Below are positions 18,222 through 27,358 of a DNA stretch of 64,000 nt, piece after piece. This DNA comes from Bog-257 sp963846715 (GTDB lineage: Bacteria; Acidobacteriota; Terriglobia; Terriglobales; Acidobacteriaceae). The notes beneath the pieces are model-generated. The model was not told where the DNA came from. It saw nothing but the letters and a program-made list of their open reading frames with translations, and ran no database searches. Positions within the stretch are counted from its first letter, which is position 1. Every line of letters starts with the position of its first letter. The stretch is from NCBI GenBank assembly GCA_963846715.1, contig CAWJXA010000008.1, forward strand, positions 124,001 to 188,000. Direction: 5' to 3'. Position numbers and translations under genes: made by a program.

Positions 18222-21066
18222 TTATGGTCCTGAGATGTAAGTGTAGGCGTTGCTCAACCACTGTCCGCCCACATACGAGTACAGGGTCGCGTAGATGGCG
18301 CTGCCATCCGCCGGTAGACTGTAGACCGTCGTCGTTAGCACGTTACCCAGATTGCCCGATTGGTAGTACTGGTTGCCGCCCGGCCCGCTCCCTATATCCA
18401 GCCAGTAGGCCGTTGCGCCGCTTCCGGCACTCCACGTGAAGGTGGCAATGTTGCCGCTTAGAGTCGAGCCCGGGGACGGCGTTTGCATCACGCCCTTTGC
18501 GCCTGCTGCGTTGAAGGCAGTGTACGTGTAGCTATTCCCGGTCCACGTTCCCCCAATCAGAGAATACAAGGTGACGTAGATGGTGCTGCCATCGGTCGGC
18601 AGTCCATTCACCACCGTGGTCAGCACATTGCCCAGGTTGCCGGATTGGTAGTACTGGTTACCGCCGGGCGTGCTGCCCGCATCCAGCCAGTAAGCCGATG
18701 CTCCCGCACCCGCCGTCCAAGCGAAGGTCACGGTCCCGCCGGTCAGCATCGATCCTGGCGTCGGGGTGGTCAACACTCCGCCGGCCGCCGCCAGGTTGTA
18801 CGCCGTATAGGTGTACGCGTTGCTCAGCCACTGTCCCCCAGCGAATGAGTACAGGGTCACGTAGACCATGCTTCCGTTGGTCGGCAGGTTGCTCACGGTT
18901 GTGGTCAGAACATTGCCCAGGTTGCCGGACTGATAGTACTGATTGCCACCGGGAGTGCTGCCCGCATCCACCCAGTAGGCAGTCGCGCCGGTGCCGGCCG
19001 ACCAGCTGAAGATTACGCTGCTGCCGGTCAGAGTCGCTCCCGGAGCCGGCGAGGTAATGACACCTTTCCCGTTGCTCGGGTTGAACGCCGTGTAGGTGTA
19101 TGGATTACTGACCCAGGAACCATTGATCAGCCAGTACAACGTCACATAGACGGTGCTGCCGTCGGTTGGCAGAGAGTTTATGGTGGCTGAGAGCGTCGTC
19201 GTTGGAAGGCTTCCAGACTGATAGTAGTTATTTCCGCCCGCAGTGCTTCCTGCGTCAATCCAGAACGCGGTAGTTTGCGGCGGGCCAAACCACTGGAAGG
19301 TAGCGCTGCTGCCGGGCAGTGTCGTCCCCGGACTTGGGCTGTACAGCCCGCCCGGGGTGGTTGCTGAAGCTGGCGTTGTAGACGGCCGTCGTGGCCGGGG
19401 CCGTAACGGTATCGGTGGTGCTGGTGGTTCCGTCAGCCCATTGGATGAAGACATACTGCGTGCCCGAGACGATTTGTGGGGTGACCACGCTCAAGGTGCA
19501 GGAACTTCCCGGCGTCCAAGGCAGGGTGACCGGGGTTACGTAGCTTCCCGGCGCGCAGCCGGTGCCGGAGGTGGAGACGGTAAGACCGGACGGCGAAGTG
19601 GTGACCTCGACGTTGCCCGCAGGGATGGTCGGTACAAACGACAATCCCTTGAAGTTGGAATCTGGCGGAGCGGTATCCAGCAATGCAAATGTCTCACTCG
19701 CGGCCTGCGATGCCGTGGTGAAGGTCAGGTTATCGGTGATGCCGTAAAGGTAGGTGTAGTCAAGATCATTGAGGGTATAGTTCGTCGCGTAGAGCTGGAC
19801 GTTGTTGCCGGAGACCGTGCCGGTCAAGCCGTATAACCCGCTGGTACCGGACGTGCTGCCGTTGTTTACCAGATTCAATCCTCGCCAAAGCGTGTAAGCC
19901 AGGCTCCACGTGCCTGTGCCGTCGGACCTGCTATTGATCCACTTTTCCAGGCCACCGTTTCCGATGTTGGCAGTGCCGGTGGAATTGTTATCGCCGTTGG
20001 AGTCATTTTTAGGCGCGCCCGTATCGGCTACGTATAGAACCGACGGGCTGGCAAAGAAGTAATTCGACGAGCTCAGGTTAATTGGCAGCCCGGCGTTGAG
20101 GTTGTTACCGTTGCTGTTGGAGCCCGTGGTAATGGTCACCTTGCCGGTACCACCAGTGTTGCCAAAGCCGGTGAGCATGGTCGGACCGCCGCCACTGTTG
20201 TACAGACCAGTCGCAGGAGGAGAGCCGAGGGTGCCGATGAAATCACGGTTGTTACCCGACCCTTCCTTGCTGTCGACCGAGACATAGAGCGTGTTGTTGA
20301 GAATCTGAACGGTGCGCGTATCCTGCGCAATGGTTTTTCCGCTTGTATCCAAGCCGGTAATCGCAACCGGAGCGGTGTTGGGCGCGCCTACCGGGGTATA
20401 GAACACTCCGCCCGTCGCATCGCTGCCGCTACCCTGGCCTGATATGTAGGCGGTAGTCCCGTTTAAGGTAAAGACGCTGCGTGGATTATTGGTGTCGAAG
20501 ACGTTGTAGATTGGGGTCGAGGAATTGACGTTGCCGTTAGCGTCGATTAACGTCACCACTCGAGCCACTGGGGTATAGCTTTGCCCCGTGCGGCTACCGG
20601 TTTGGGCGAGTGCAGCCGCGCTGCCGTACGCGGACGGATTCGCGTTAAAGGCGTCAGCGTTGATGCCATATCCCATGATCGTCAGGTATTGGCCGCCGCC
20701 GGAAAGCTGCAGCGTCGCCTCCGACGACGATCCGTATTCGCCGGAGACCGGGGTGTTCGCGCCGGAAGCGCCTTGCGGTAACACCAGAGAATTCACGTAG
20801 GAGACGCTGGCGGTACCGTTCGGGGTGTATTGAAATAGCGTGAGTGGCGCTCCCTGATTGTCCCCGTATCCTCCTACCGAGCTGTTGCCGGCGCCGCTAC
20901 CGGTGCCGTTTTGCACGGCTGTACATGTGCCTGCGTGAGTTCCGCAGCCTTCGACCGCAACCACCAGATTGCCGGGAGTAAAAAACGGGCCGCTCTGGGC
21001 AAATACCGGGATGGACATCAGCAGAGCAACCGCGAGACAGAGCTTTCTCTTTGGACTTTCGACCAT
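18222..21066 (-). pseudogene. Large secreted repeat protein, one frameshift
   Basis: Read through a single frameshift near 19355-19370 this encodes about 947 residues. The start at 21066 gives a signal peptide (MVESPKRKLCLAVALLMSIP, then VFAQSG). Residues about 25-500 resemble a beta-propeller-type extracellular domain (LTIMGYGINADAFNANPSA, YNVFDTNNPRSVFTLNGTT). A short Ig-like segment (APGSYVTPVTLPW) follows. The second frame carries four repeats of about 93 residues with the motif AYWVDAGSTPGGNQYYQSGN and LPTDGSTVYVTLYS. The N-terminal part ends as ASFSNHPGRAV, where the expected continuation is TTPGGLYSPSPG. One extra base near 19360 explains this. If the shift is real, two shorter products would result; only the first is secreted. 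Confidence 0.7.
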
Positions 21067-21168
21067 AGTGGCGCTTCCTTGTAAGGCAGAATATTGGCCT
21101 GGACTGCGTTGAGTTAACCACGAGGGCGCAGCCATCTTGTGTTAAGTGAGTGTTAATTTGTGTCTGGG

Positions 21169-21221
21169 ACGAATGCCGCGCGCGATTTGGAGTCCCAAGC
21201 CTGGGTCGGTGTGAATGCGGC
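21169..21221 (-). pseudogene. 53-bp shard of a methyltransferase gene
   Basis: The reverse complement encodes IHT..QAWDSKSRAAF, matching residues IHTEDQAWDFKSRAAF of the SAM methyltransferase at 34314-35135 (nucleotides 34522-34575), with a two-base deletion. It is joined directly to the sigma-factor relic at 21224. It has no start or stop of its own. Confidence 0.65.
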
Positions 21222-21223
21222 TG

Positions 21224-21529
21224 GCGGCAGATTGTTGCGCTTTACAACCGATTGGTACGAATTCAGCCTTCGCCGGTTGTACAGCTCAATCGTGCCGTGG
21301 CAATTGCAATGTGCGATGGTCCAGAGGCCGGTCTGGCGCAGATCGACGCGCGTGTTGGAACATGGCGAATTGGCAAATTATTACCTGGCGCATTCAGCCC
21401 GCGCCGATATGTACCGCAGGCTCGGCAGGACAGCTGAGGCTCGGTCCGTCTTATGAGAAAGCTCTGGCGCTGACCCAACAGGAACCGGAGCGGCAATTCC
21501 TGCAAGAGCGGATTCGGCAGTTGAAATAA
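21224..21529 (+). pseudogene. Relic of an ECF sigma factor C-terminal extension (ECF42-type)
   Basis: Three successive frames give WRQIVALYNRLVRIQPSPVV with QLNRAVAIAMCDGPEAGL, then LANYYLAHSARADMYRRLGR with TAEAR, then YEKALALTQQEPERQFLQER with IRQLK and TAA. This is the TPR-like C-terminal region (DUF6596) of ECF42-type sigma factors, which usually accompany YCII/DGPF proteins. The sigma2 and sigma4 DNA-binding domains are absent. Frameshifts lie near 21348 and 21453. Its upstream end joins an antisense methyltransferase shard. Confidence 0.8.
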
Positions 21530-21678
21530 AAAAGACTCGTCAGAAGCCGATGGGATTATTCGTTGCCGCGAGGAGAATGGATCACGAGTGACTGTTAACT
21601 CGGTGCGGCAGGTTTCTTGCCCACGGAAAAGGTCGCACACGGATTTGGTGGCAGTTATGCTAACAGTCCAGGTCAGAC

Positions 21679-22752
21679 TCAAAGTGCAGCTTCAGTTTTG
21701 GTTCCCATTTTCGGCCGCACCGTCCACCCCTGCGCCGATAGCACATCCACCGCTATGCCAATCTGCCGCCGCGTGAACTGGCGCTTGCGTTCGTTCCACG
21801 CATAGGTGCGCTCGATCGCGTCATCGAGTGTCGTCACCGATTCATGCTTCATGACCCAATGTACTGTAGACAGCAGTTCTAGCCCGAAAGGAGACTCGAA
21901 TCCCTCCACTAGGGCGGCAACTTTATCGAAGCGCCCGCGGGAATCAGCATGTTTGGAAAGGAATGCTGCGGCGTCCTGAATGGCTCCCGGTACCAGGCTT
22001 AACTGCTTGTCCGGGGCGTCGCCGCCATCGGCATAACCCGAAATCAGATGCCCTTCGATAGCATGCAGCACATGGCGAAGGTTCTCTGCGTAAGGGCCGT
22101 ACGGTGCTTGCGAAAATCGGAGCCGCAGTGGCTCACCGGCTTCCTGCATAAAATACATGAGCTTATGCACTTCCAGCAGTGTAACGTAAGGGTCGAGCAG
22201 GCCAGCCAAGTAGCGGTGAACCAACTCCACGAGTGCAGCTCGTCCGGCTGTCATAGTGGGCACGGGGCGGCTATGCGCCATGACGACGGAGGCCGGAGCC
22301 CCTTTCGGTTCGTAAACTACCATGCGAACATTGACAAGGTCTCTTGCGGCATCCTCAATGAGCGGTCTGACGATGGCCCAATCGAGCCCACCCAATCCGC
22401 TGCCCAGCGGTGGAATGGCAACGGATCGAATGCCGCGAGCATGAATCTCTTCTACCAACGCCTTCAAACCACTCTGGATATCCTCAATCCGGCTCTTGCC
22501 GCGCCAATGACGCTTCGTCGGGAAGTTAATGATGTAGCGTGGCGGCGGGAGCCTTCCCGTTTCGAACACCAGCATTCGCCCGGGCTGGACTTCACTGCGT
22601 TGGCAAGCTGCCGCATAGAATTTGAAGTTGTCGGGATAGGCGTCCTTAAACTGTAAGGCAATGCCACGACCCATGATCCCGACGCAATTCACTGTGTTGA
22701 CGAGCGCCTCTGATTCGTCCTTGAGAATGTCGCCGCTACGAAATTCGATCAT
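21679..22752 (-). CDS. darG: DarG-type antitoxin, macrodomain ADP-ribosyl-DNA glycohydrolase
   Basis: A 357-residue protein. The start at 22752 follows gagggtcctc and gives MIEFRSGDILKDESEALVNT. Residues 1-155 are a macrodomain with VNCVGIMGRGIALQFKDAYP and the loop IPPLGSGLGGLDW, which removes ADP-ribose from thymidine in DNA. The C-terminal about 180 residues (YVTLLEVHKLMYFMQEAGEP, QAPYGPYAENLRHVLHAIEG) match the domain of DarG that binds and neutralises DarT. It lies 19 bases after the darT stop, in the same operon. Confidence 0.92.
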   Translation of the reverse strand: MIEFRSGDILKDESEALVNTVNCVGIMGRGIALQFKDAYPDNFKFYAAACQRSEVQPGRMLVFETGRLPPPRYIINFPTKRHWRGKSRIEDIQSGLKALVEEIHARGIRSVAIPPLGSGLGGLDWAIVRPLIEDAARDLVNVRMVVYEPKGAPASVVMAHSRPVPTMTAGRAALVELVHRYLAGLLDPYVTLLEVHKLMYFMQEAGEPLRLRFSQAPYGPYAENLRHVLHAIEGHLISGYADGGDAPDKQLSLVPGAIQDAAAFLSKHADSRGRFDKVAALVEGFESPFGLELLSTVHWVMKHESVTTLDDAIERTYAWNERKRQFTRRQIGIAVDVLSAQGWTVRPKMGTKTEAAL

Positions 22753-22771
22753 GAGGACCCTCTCCGTTATT

Positions 22772-23413
22772 TTAGTAGTACCAGTCCGTACAAATCTCAA
22801 CATTTGGTTGATGGCCACCGACTGGTAACGTGTTGACTACCTGCTGATATTGAGTCCGCGAACGAACTCCAATGCGCTCGACGAGTTGGTAAGGGAAACT
22901 GTGTTCTAGCAAGAACTCGGCTTGCTTGCCCTCCTTGAGGTTCCGCCACTGCCGTGCTTCGACGGCATCCCAATCGATCTCGTTGAGTTGCGACAAATCA
23001 GAGCGGTCTTCAAAAAAGTAGGAACCTGCGTTCGACAAGGTAAATGCCCAGCGCCTTCCTTCTTGCTCGGCCCAATCAACAACCGCATGTAGATCCGCCT
23101 CAAGATGAACGATCGGGTCTTGGCCGCCCCGGTACACCAGGTCGGGATGGTTGCCCTGATACGTCAGGTAAAGCATGACCGAGCGGGCACAAAAATAAAA
23201 CGGGACACAATCGCCAACGTGTAAATCCGGATGACTGCTCAGAGTAAGCTCAGTGAGTCGCCGTTGCTTGATGTTGTTCATACCAATTGTGGTTCCCGGC
23301 GGCGCCCTGCGCACCACCTCTGCGTCACACCAAAGGTGGCCATCCGCGACAATGGATGGCAATCGATCCACGTGGACGATATGGTAAATCTTTGGATGCC
23401 TAGGAGGGGGCAT
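22772..23413 (-). CDS. darT: DarT-type toxin, DNA thymidine ADP-ribosyltransferase
   Basis: A 213-residue protein of the DarT (DUF4433) family. N-terminal IYHIVHVDRLPSIVADGHLW, central PFYFCARSVMLYLTY, and the QAEFLLEHSFP segment with the presumptive catalytic Glu are family marks. DarT uses NAD+ to ADP-ribosylate thymidine in single-stranded DNA, blocking replication; darTG systems act in phage defence. Gene order toxin then antitoxin is the usual one. The operon lies between two relics of one sigma-factor gene, so it was probably inserted there. Confidence 0.92.
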   Translation of the reverse strand: MPPPRHPKIYHIVHVDRLPSIVADGHLWCDAEVVRRAPPGTTIGMNNIKQRRLTELTLSSHPDLHVGDCVPFYFCARSVMLYLTYQGNHPDLVYRGGQDPIVHLEADLHAVVDWAEQEGRRWAFTLSNAGSYFFEDRSDLSQLNEIDWDAVEARQWRNLKEGKQAEFLLEHSFPYQLVERIGVRSRTQYQQVVNTLPVGGHQPNVEICTDWYY

Positions 23414-23529
23414 GCTCGCAATTTCTTGGCATTTGCGATGCGACGCTGTTCAAGAGGGGGTCGAGATGAGCAACAGCGAGCCGAACGCAATTGTGCTCCA
23501 CGGTTCCTTGCATCGGCGGATTATACATA

Positions 23530-23603
23530 AACTGGGGACAGATGGAACGGTCCCCAGCTTCGACGGGTGGAGGTTGGTGAAGGTCCCGTCTGTCCCAGAT
23601 CCC
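23530..23603. repeat. Inverted element with ctggggacaga ends
   Basis: actggggacagatggaac at the left is mirrored by gtcccgtctgtcccagatc at the right, giving arms of about 18 bases around a 35-base centre that holds its own ggtcccc motif. A half copy (aaactggggacagacggaac) lies at about 25086-25106. It ends immediately before the second sigma-factor relic. Confidence 0.6.
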
Positions 23604-23604
23604 C

Positions 23605-23649
23605 CCGGAGCGTCAATTCCTGCAGCAGCGGATTCGGCAGTTGAAATAA
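23605..23649 (+). pseudogene. Last 14 codons of an ECF42-type sigma factor
   Basis: Encodes PERQFLQQRIRQLK followed by TAA, identical but for one residue to the end of the relic at 21224-21529. Downstream aataatggagtggctgtcga is the kind of sequence found ahead of YCII genes. It is the second remnant of the same gene type, on the far side of darTG. Confidence 0.7.
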
Positions 23650-23766
23650 GAATAATGGAGTGGCTGTCGATTTTCCGGAAACCGGTGTTGCACGGTTCGC
23701 GCCAACGGGCTAGCACTAAGCGGACATCCGTAAGCGCTTAAATCCGGATCCCGTCCGCCCCGAGGG

Positions 23767-24213
23767 TTAACCGTACTTGAGGTCGGTGCTCTGTCCGACT
23801 TCGATGATATAGCCGTCAGGATCGCGGATGTAGCAGCGTATCTCGCCGTACTTGGGTATTGGCTCGGTGATGAACTCGGCTCCTCGACTTTTCCACAATT
23901 CATAGCACGCTTGAATATCCGCAACGCGGAAATTCATAAAGCTGTTGATGTGATTCGGGTCGGGGACGCTGAGCGTTACCGTCGGCTTATCCGGGGTCGG
24001 CCCGCCTCCAACGTTCAGAATCATCCAGATATTCGCAAGCTGAAGGTACGCAGGCGCGTTGCCGTCACCCAGGCTCAGAATGCGAGCGCCGAAGACCTTT
24101 TCGTAGTAGCGAGCCGATCGCTCGACGTCGGCGACGGTGAGAAAATGCGCGATGCTGATCCCCTCTCGCGGGGGCATCTCATAGCTCTTCTGCTCGATTT
24201 GTACGCTGCTCAT
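23767..24213 (-). CDS. VOC-family (glyoxalase/bleomycin-resistance fold) protein
   Basis: A 148-residue protein with two beta-alpha-beta-beta-beta modules: ISIAHFLTVADVERSARYYE with KVFGARILSLG, and FMNFRVADIQACYELWKSRG with CYIRDPDGYIIEVGQ. Metal ligands His and Glu are plausible at HFL and IIEV. It may bind a small electrophile or antibiotic; the substrate is unknown. Its ATG overlaps the stop of the upstream DJ-1-like gene by four bases, so the two are co-translated. Confidence 0.85.
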   Translation of the reverse strand: MSSVQIEQKSYEMPPREGISIAHFLTVADVERSARYYEKVFGARILSLGDGNAPAYLQLANIWMILNVGGGPTPDKPTVTLSVPDPNHINSFMNFRVADIQACYELWKSRGAEFITEPIPKYGEIRCYIRDPDGYIIEVGQSTDLKYG

Positions 24214-25007
24214 TGAGGACCTCCGTTGAGTGCCGCTAGAAGAAGTTTCAGAAGCGCTTCATCAGAGAACGGGTTCTGACCCGAGATCAGCTCGCGATCT
24301 TGAAGGACATAGCTCTGCCATGGCGCGACCACACTTACGTCACCGCCCGCCGTACGCAAGGCGAAGTCCGGGTAGAAGAGAACCTTACCACCAATCTCAA
24401 GCGGCTCCCGCTGCTGCTCTTCCGCTGTCGAAAAGATAGTCATCTTATATCCAGAATAGATCCAACCTTGAGCCTTGGCCCGCGCTCCAGCGGCATCGCC
24501 CGCACTCAGCGCCGCGACCACCTCCTTCGAATTCGGAGAAGCCGAGAGTAGTGAAATCGGGCCATGGCAGAGCACTGCCGTAGGCTTCGATGTTTTATGA
24601 AAGTGTCTCATCACGGTGCCGGCGTCGGGATCATCGAGAAGATCCATCATCGGGCCATGGCCGCCGGGGACGAAAACAGCGTCATATTGATCCAGGCCCG
24701 ATGCGATGACGTCGGAGATACGAGTTGGATTTTTGAGCCCAGTCAGGCTGTCGCGGAATTTTAGATAGTCCTGAAGCTTAGCCTCGTCCCCACCGAAGAA
24801 CTGGGCTATAGCTGAATTGACATCCAATTGCGGGGTGTTGCCTTTGGGGTTGGCGAAGGTAATTTCGTAGCCCTCCTTCATCAGGGCACGAACCGGAACC
24901 GTCAACTCGTTGAGGTAATAGCCAGCGCCGGCATAAACCTTGCCATCTTTCAAGGGCAAGCCGTGACCGCTCGAGACTAGCACCAATATTTTTCCTTTTT
25001 GTGTCAT
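24210..25007 (-). CDS. DJ-1/PfpI-family protein (glyoxalase III/Hsp31-like)
   Basis: A 265-residue protein starting MTQKGKILVLVSSGHGLPLK. It has the nucleophile elbow TAVLCHGPISLL with Cys followed by His, the block YDAVFVPGGHGPMMDLLDDP and KVYAGAGYYLNELTVP. This is the class-I glutamine-amidotransferase-like fold of Hsp31-type chaperone/glyoxalases. It forms a coupled pair with the VOC protein, consistent with handling of reactive aldehydes. The long N-terminal extension of the open frame is rejected because it runs through a repeat. Confidence 0.85.
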   Translation of the reverse strand: MTQKGKILVLVSSGHGLPLKDGKVYAGAGYYLNELTVPVRALMKEGYEITFANPKGNTPQLDVNSAIAQFFGGDEAKLQDYLKFRDSLTGLKNPTRISDVIASGLDQYDAVFVPGGHGPMMDLLDDPDAGTVMRHFHKTSKPTAVLCHGPISLLSASPNSKEVVAALSAGDAAGARAKAQGWIYSGYKMTIFSTAEEQQREPLEIGGKVLFYPDFALRTAGGDVSVVAPWQSYVLQDRELISGQNPFSDEALLKLLLAALNGGPQ

Positions 25008-25175
25008 TTTGTTCTCCTGTATTCTTCGCGACGCGCATCCCGATTGAACCGAGCGACGGCTATCATATCCAGTGGGCGTCGAGCATAAAACTGGGGACAG
25101 ACGGAACGTTTCTCCAGTCTTTCGACCAATGGATTGCGGTGAACATCCGGAAGAAGCAAAATTTCTTGGACGATG

Positions 25176-25202
25176 TGTCGAATTCCACCCCGGCCGTTCG
25201 AC
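25176..25202 (+). promoter_or_regulatory. Candidate ECF42-type promoter upstream of the YCII gene
   Basis: TGTCGA (25176-25181), 17 bases, then CGAC (25199-25202) followed by TATATGG. From memory of the ECF41/ECF42 literature, TGTCGA in the -35 region with a CG-rich -10 is the ECF42 target. It lies 67 bases before the YCII start codon. Similar TGTCGA elements occur at 23665, 25796 and 34126; the one at 34126 also has CGAC, at a 16-base spacing. Confidence 0.45.
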
Positions 25203-25269
25203 TATATGGTGAAGGCAGGCCAACCGGCCTGCCCGAAGACTAAAGACCGTTACAGGAGAAGAAAAAGTC

Positions 25270-25647
25270 ATGCCACAATATCTGGTTTGTAACTACCTCC
25301 CCGACAACTTCGACCCGTCCACCGTAACCGAAGCGATGATGGAAGAGATCCACGCGCTCAACCGCGAAATGATTGCTGCCGGCGTGAGGAAGTTCGCCTG
25401 CGGCATTTCCCCGGCCGCCAACGCCAAGACGGTGCGGAAGCAGTCCGACGGCAGGGTGCTCGTCACCGACGGGCCGTACACCGAGACCAAGGAGCACATA
25501 GGCGGTTTTTGGATACTGGAAGCTGCCGATATGGACGAGGCACTGGCGTGGGCGAAGAAGGGTGCCATCGCCTGCGATGTGCCCGGCGAGGTGCGCGAAC
25601 TTCTTTTCTACCCGGCTCCGGAGGGAGGACCCGGCGAAAGCAAGTAA
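25270..25647 (+). CDS. YCII-related (DGPF) protein
   Basis: A 125-residue protein with the family motif VLVTDGPYTETKEHIGGFWI (the DGPF motif is DGPY here) followed by ADMDEALAWAKKGAIACDVP. YCII-related proteins have a ferredoxin-like fold with a His/Asp pair. In many bacteria they sit beside an ECF42-type sigma factor that controls them. Here only relics of such a sigma gene remain upstream (21224-21529, 23605-23649). The start follows aggagaagaaaaagtc. Biochemical role unknown. Confidence 0.85.
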   Translation: MPQYLVCNYLPDNFDPSTVTEAMMEEIHALNREMIAAGVRKFACGISPAANAKTVRKQSDGRVLVTDGPYTETKEHIGGFWILEAADMDEALAWAKKGAIACDVPGEVRELLFYPAPEGGPGESK

Positions 25648-25893
25648 ACAACATGGCCGGGTACGTGGTGCCCCAGGTTCACGTCCTTCTTTTAGACGTT
25701 AACTTGGGAACAGTGCGACGAACCACTTCTCCCACGTTAGCCCAACCGCAGGGCGAACGTGGGGCACCGGCTGAATAAGGATCGTACGTCTCGGCTGTCG
25801 ATTTTTCTGTGCGCGACGGCTATAGGATGAACGACGCGGCGCGCGAGGCGGTTGACTCTCACACGCACTGGCACGGAAAGGCAGGACGATCAA

Positions 25894-26448
25894 ATGAGAA
25901 AGCTAATTTTCGCCATCAACATTACCCTGGATGGGTGCGTCGATCACACCCCAATAAATCCTGACGACGAAGTACTTGAATATTTTACGCACCTCACGCG
26001 AGAGGCTGACCTGCAGGTCTTCGGGCGTAAAACCTACCAGTTGATGGTTCCTTATTGGCCAGAGGTCGCCAAGGACCAGTCCGCGTCCAAAGCAGACAAG
26101 GAATTCGCTCAAGCATTTGTCTCTCTCAACAAAGTGGTTTTTTCGCGATCCTTAGACAACGTTGAAGACAAAAACACGAGAATCGTCCGCACGAATCTTC
26201 GCGACGAAATGCTTAAACTCAAGCAAGAACCAGGCAAGAATATTTTAGTGGGTGGAGTCGATATTCCTTCCCAACTTATCGAGCTTGGTCTGGTGGATGA
26301 ATTTCGCTTTGCCGTTTGGCCAATCATTACAGGCGAAGGCAGACGGTTGTTGGGAGGCGTTACCCTGCACGACAGGTTGCAATTAAAACTTGTTGACTCA
26401 AAGATTTTTAAATCAGGATGCATTGCGCTTCGTTACCTGAAACCGTGA
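25894..26448 (+). CDS. RibD/dihydrofolate-reductase-fold protein
   Basis: A 184-residue protein starting MRKLIFAINITLDGCVDHTP. It has the RibD C-terminal/DHFR fold: FGRKTYQLMVPYWPEV, KNILVGGVDIPSQLIELGLV and FAVWPIITGEGRRLLGGV. Such proteins are often found with YCII and ECF sigma genes and are presumed NADPH-dependent reductases of unknown substrate. Its lower G+C and codon use differ from the next gene, which suggests an independent origin. A tgtcga element lies about 95 bases upstream (25796). Confidence 0.82.
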   Translation: MRKLIFAINITLDGCVDHTPINPDDEVLEYFTHLTREADLQVFGRKTYQLMVPYWPEVAKDQSASKADKEFAQAFVSLNKVVFSRSLDNVEDKNTRIVRTNLRDEMLKLKQEPGKNILVGGVDIPSQLIELGLVDEFRFAVWPIITGEGRRLLGGVTLHDRLQLKLVDSKIFKSGCIALRYLKP

Positions 26449-26509
26449 CATCCATGCTCGTCGCCGCCCTGAGCGCGGGCGAGCGCAACCCATGTTAAGG
26501 GAGACTGTA

Positions 26510-27121
26510 ATGCGAAAGATCAAAATCATTGAACACATCACGCTGGACGGCGTGATCCAGGCGCCCGGCGGCCCGGACGAAGACGGCGACTATCCCTACG
26601 GCGGATGGGCGGGGCCGCATTCCGACCCCGATGGGGGAGCGGCCATCGTCGAGGGTCAAGGCGAGCGTTTCGATCTGCTGCTGGGCCGGCGAACCTACGA
26701 CATCTTCAGCGGCTTTTGGCCGAAGGCCCCGAAGAGTCCGCTGTCGGACAGTCTGAACGCGGCGACGAAATACGTCGCCACCCACAGGCCGGACAGTCTT
26801 GCATGGCGACCGGCCGAGGACCTTGGAGCGAACATCGTTGCGGGCGTTCGCCGCATTAAGGAGAAAGATGGGCCGCAGCTGATCGTCTGGGGCAGCTCGA
26901 CGCTGACACCGGTGCTGCTCGAACACGAACTTGCGGATGAGGTCATGCTGCTGGTCTTTCCGGTTCTGTTAGGCAAGGGCAAGCGTATCTTCTCGGAGGG
27001 GACTCCGCCGCGCGAACTGGCGCTCGTCAGCACGAAGGCCGTGGGCTCGGGCGTCATCATCAGTACTTACAAGCCGAACGGTCCTTTGCGCACCAACTCC
27101 TACGCCGACGCGGGGGAGTGA
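26510..27121 (+). CDS. RibD/dihydrofolate-reductase-fold protein
   Basis: A 203-residue protein starting MRKIKIIEHITLDGVIQAPG, with GGGAG just upstream. Fold marks are LLLGRRTYDIFSGFWP, LIVWGSSTLTPVLLEHELAD and LLVFPVLLGKGKRIFSEGTP. It is a paralogue of the protein at 25894-26448 but much more G+C-rich. It is the last gene of the YCII/RibD cluster and may be co-transcribed with it. Confidence 0.83.
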   Translation: MRKIKIIEHITLDGVIQAPGGPDEDGDYPYGGWAGPHSDPDGGAAIVEGQGERFDLLLGRRTYDIFSGFWPKAPKSPLSDSLNAATKYVATHRPDSLAWRPAEDLGANIVAGVRRIKEKDGPQLIVWGSSTLTPVLLEHELADEVMLLVFPVLLGKGKRIFSEGTPPRELALVSTKAVGSGVIISTYKPNGPLRTNSYADAGE

Positions 27122-27358
27122 GCCGACGTCTTCGCCTAACCTACGCAACTCGCGGGTTCGGGTGCCTCACTCAAGCCGGTTTTGCTGCCACCCGCCGTGA
27201 AGCTGACGAGGAATCCAATCACATTTGGCAACTGCGACGAAGGGACCCAGCCGAGCAATCGATGCTCGGGATGGGGGCCCCGGTGTTATCTCGTGCAAGA
27301 GTCTGATGTGGTAGGGTGGGCCCGCGCGAGACCCGGGCACGGGGCGTCGCCGCGCCCA

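Noticed and set aside
18033..18233. Small open frame MGGTPRRALNYDVYLAPQAG
   Set aside because: It runs through a dispersed repeat, has no ribosome site and no protein features.
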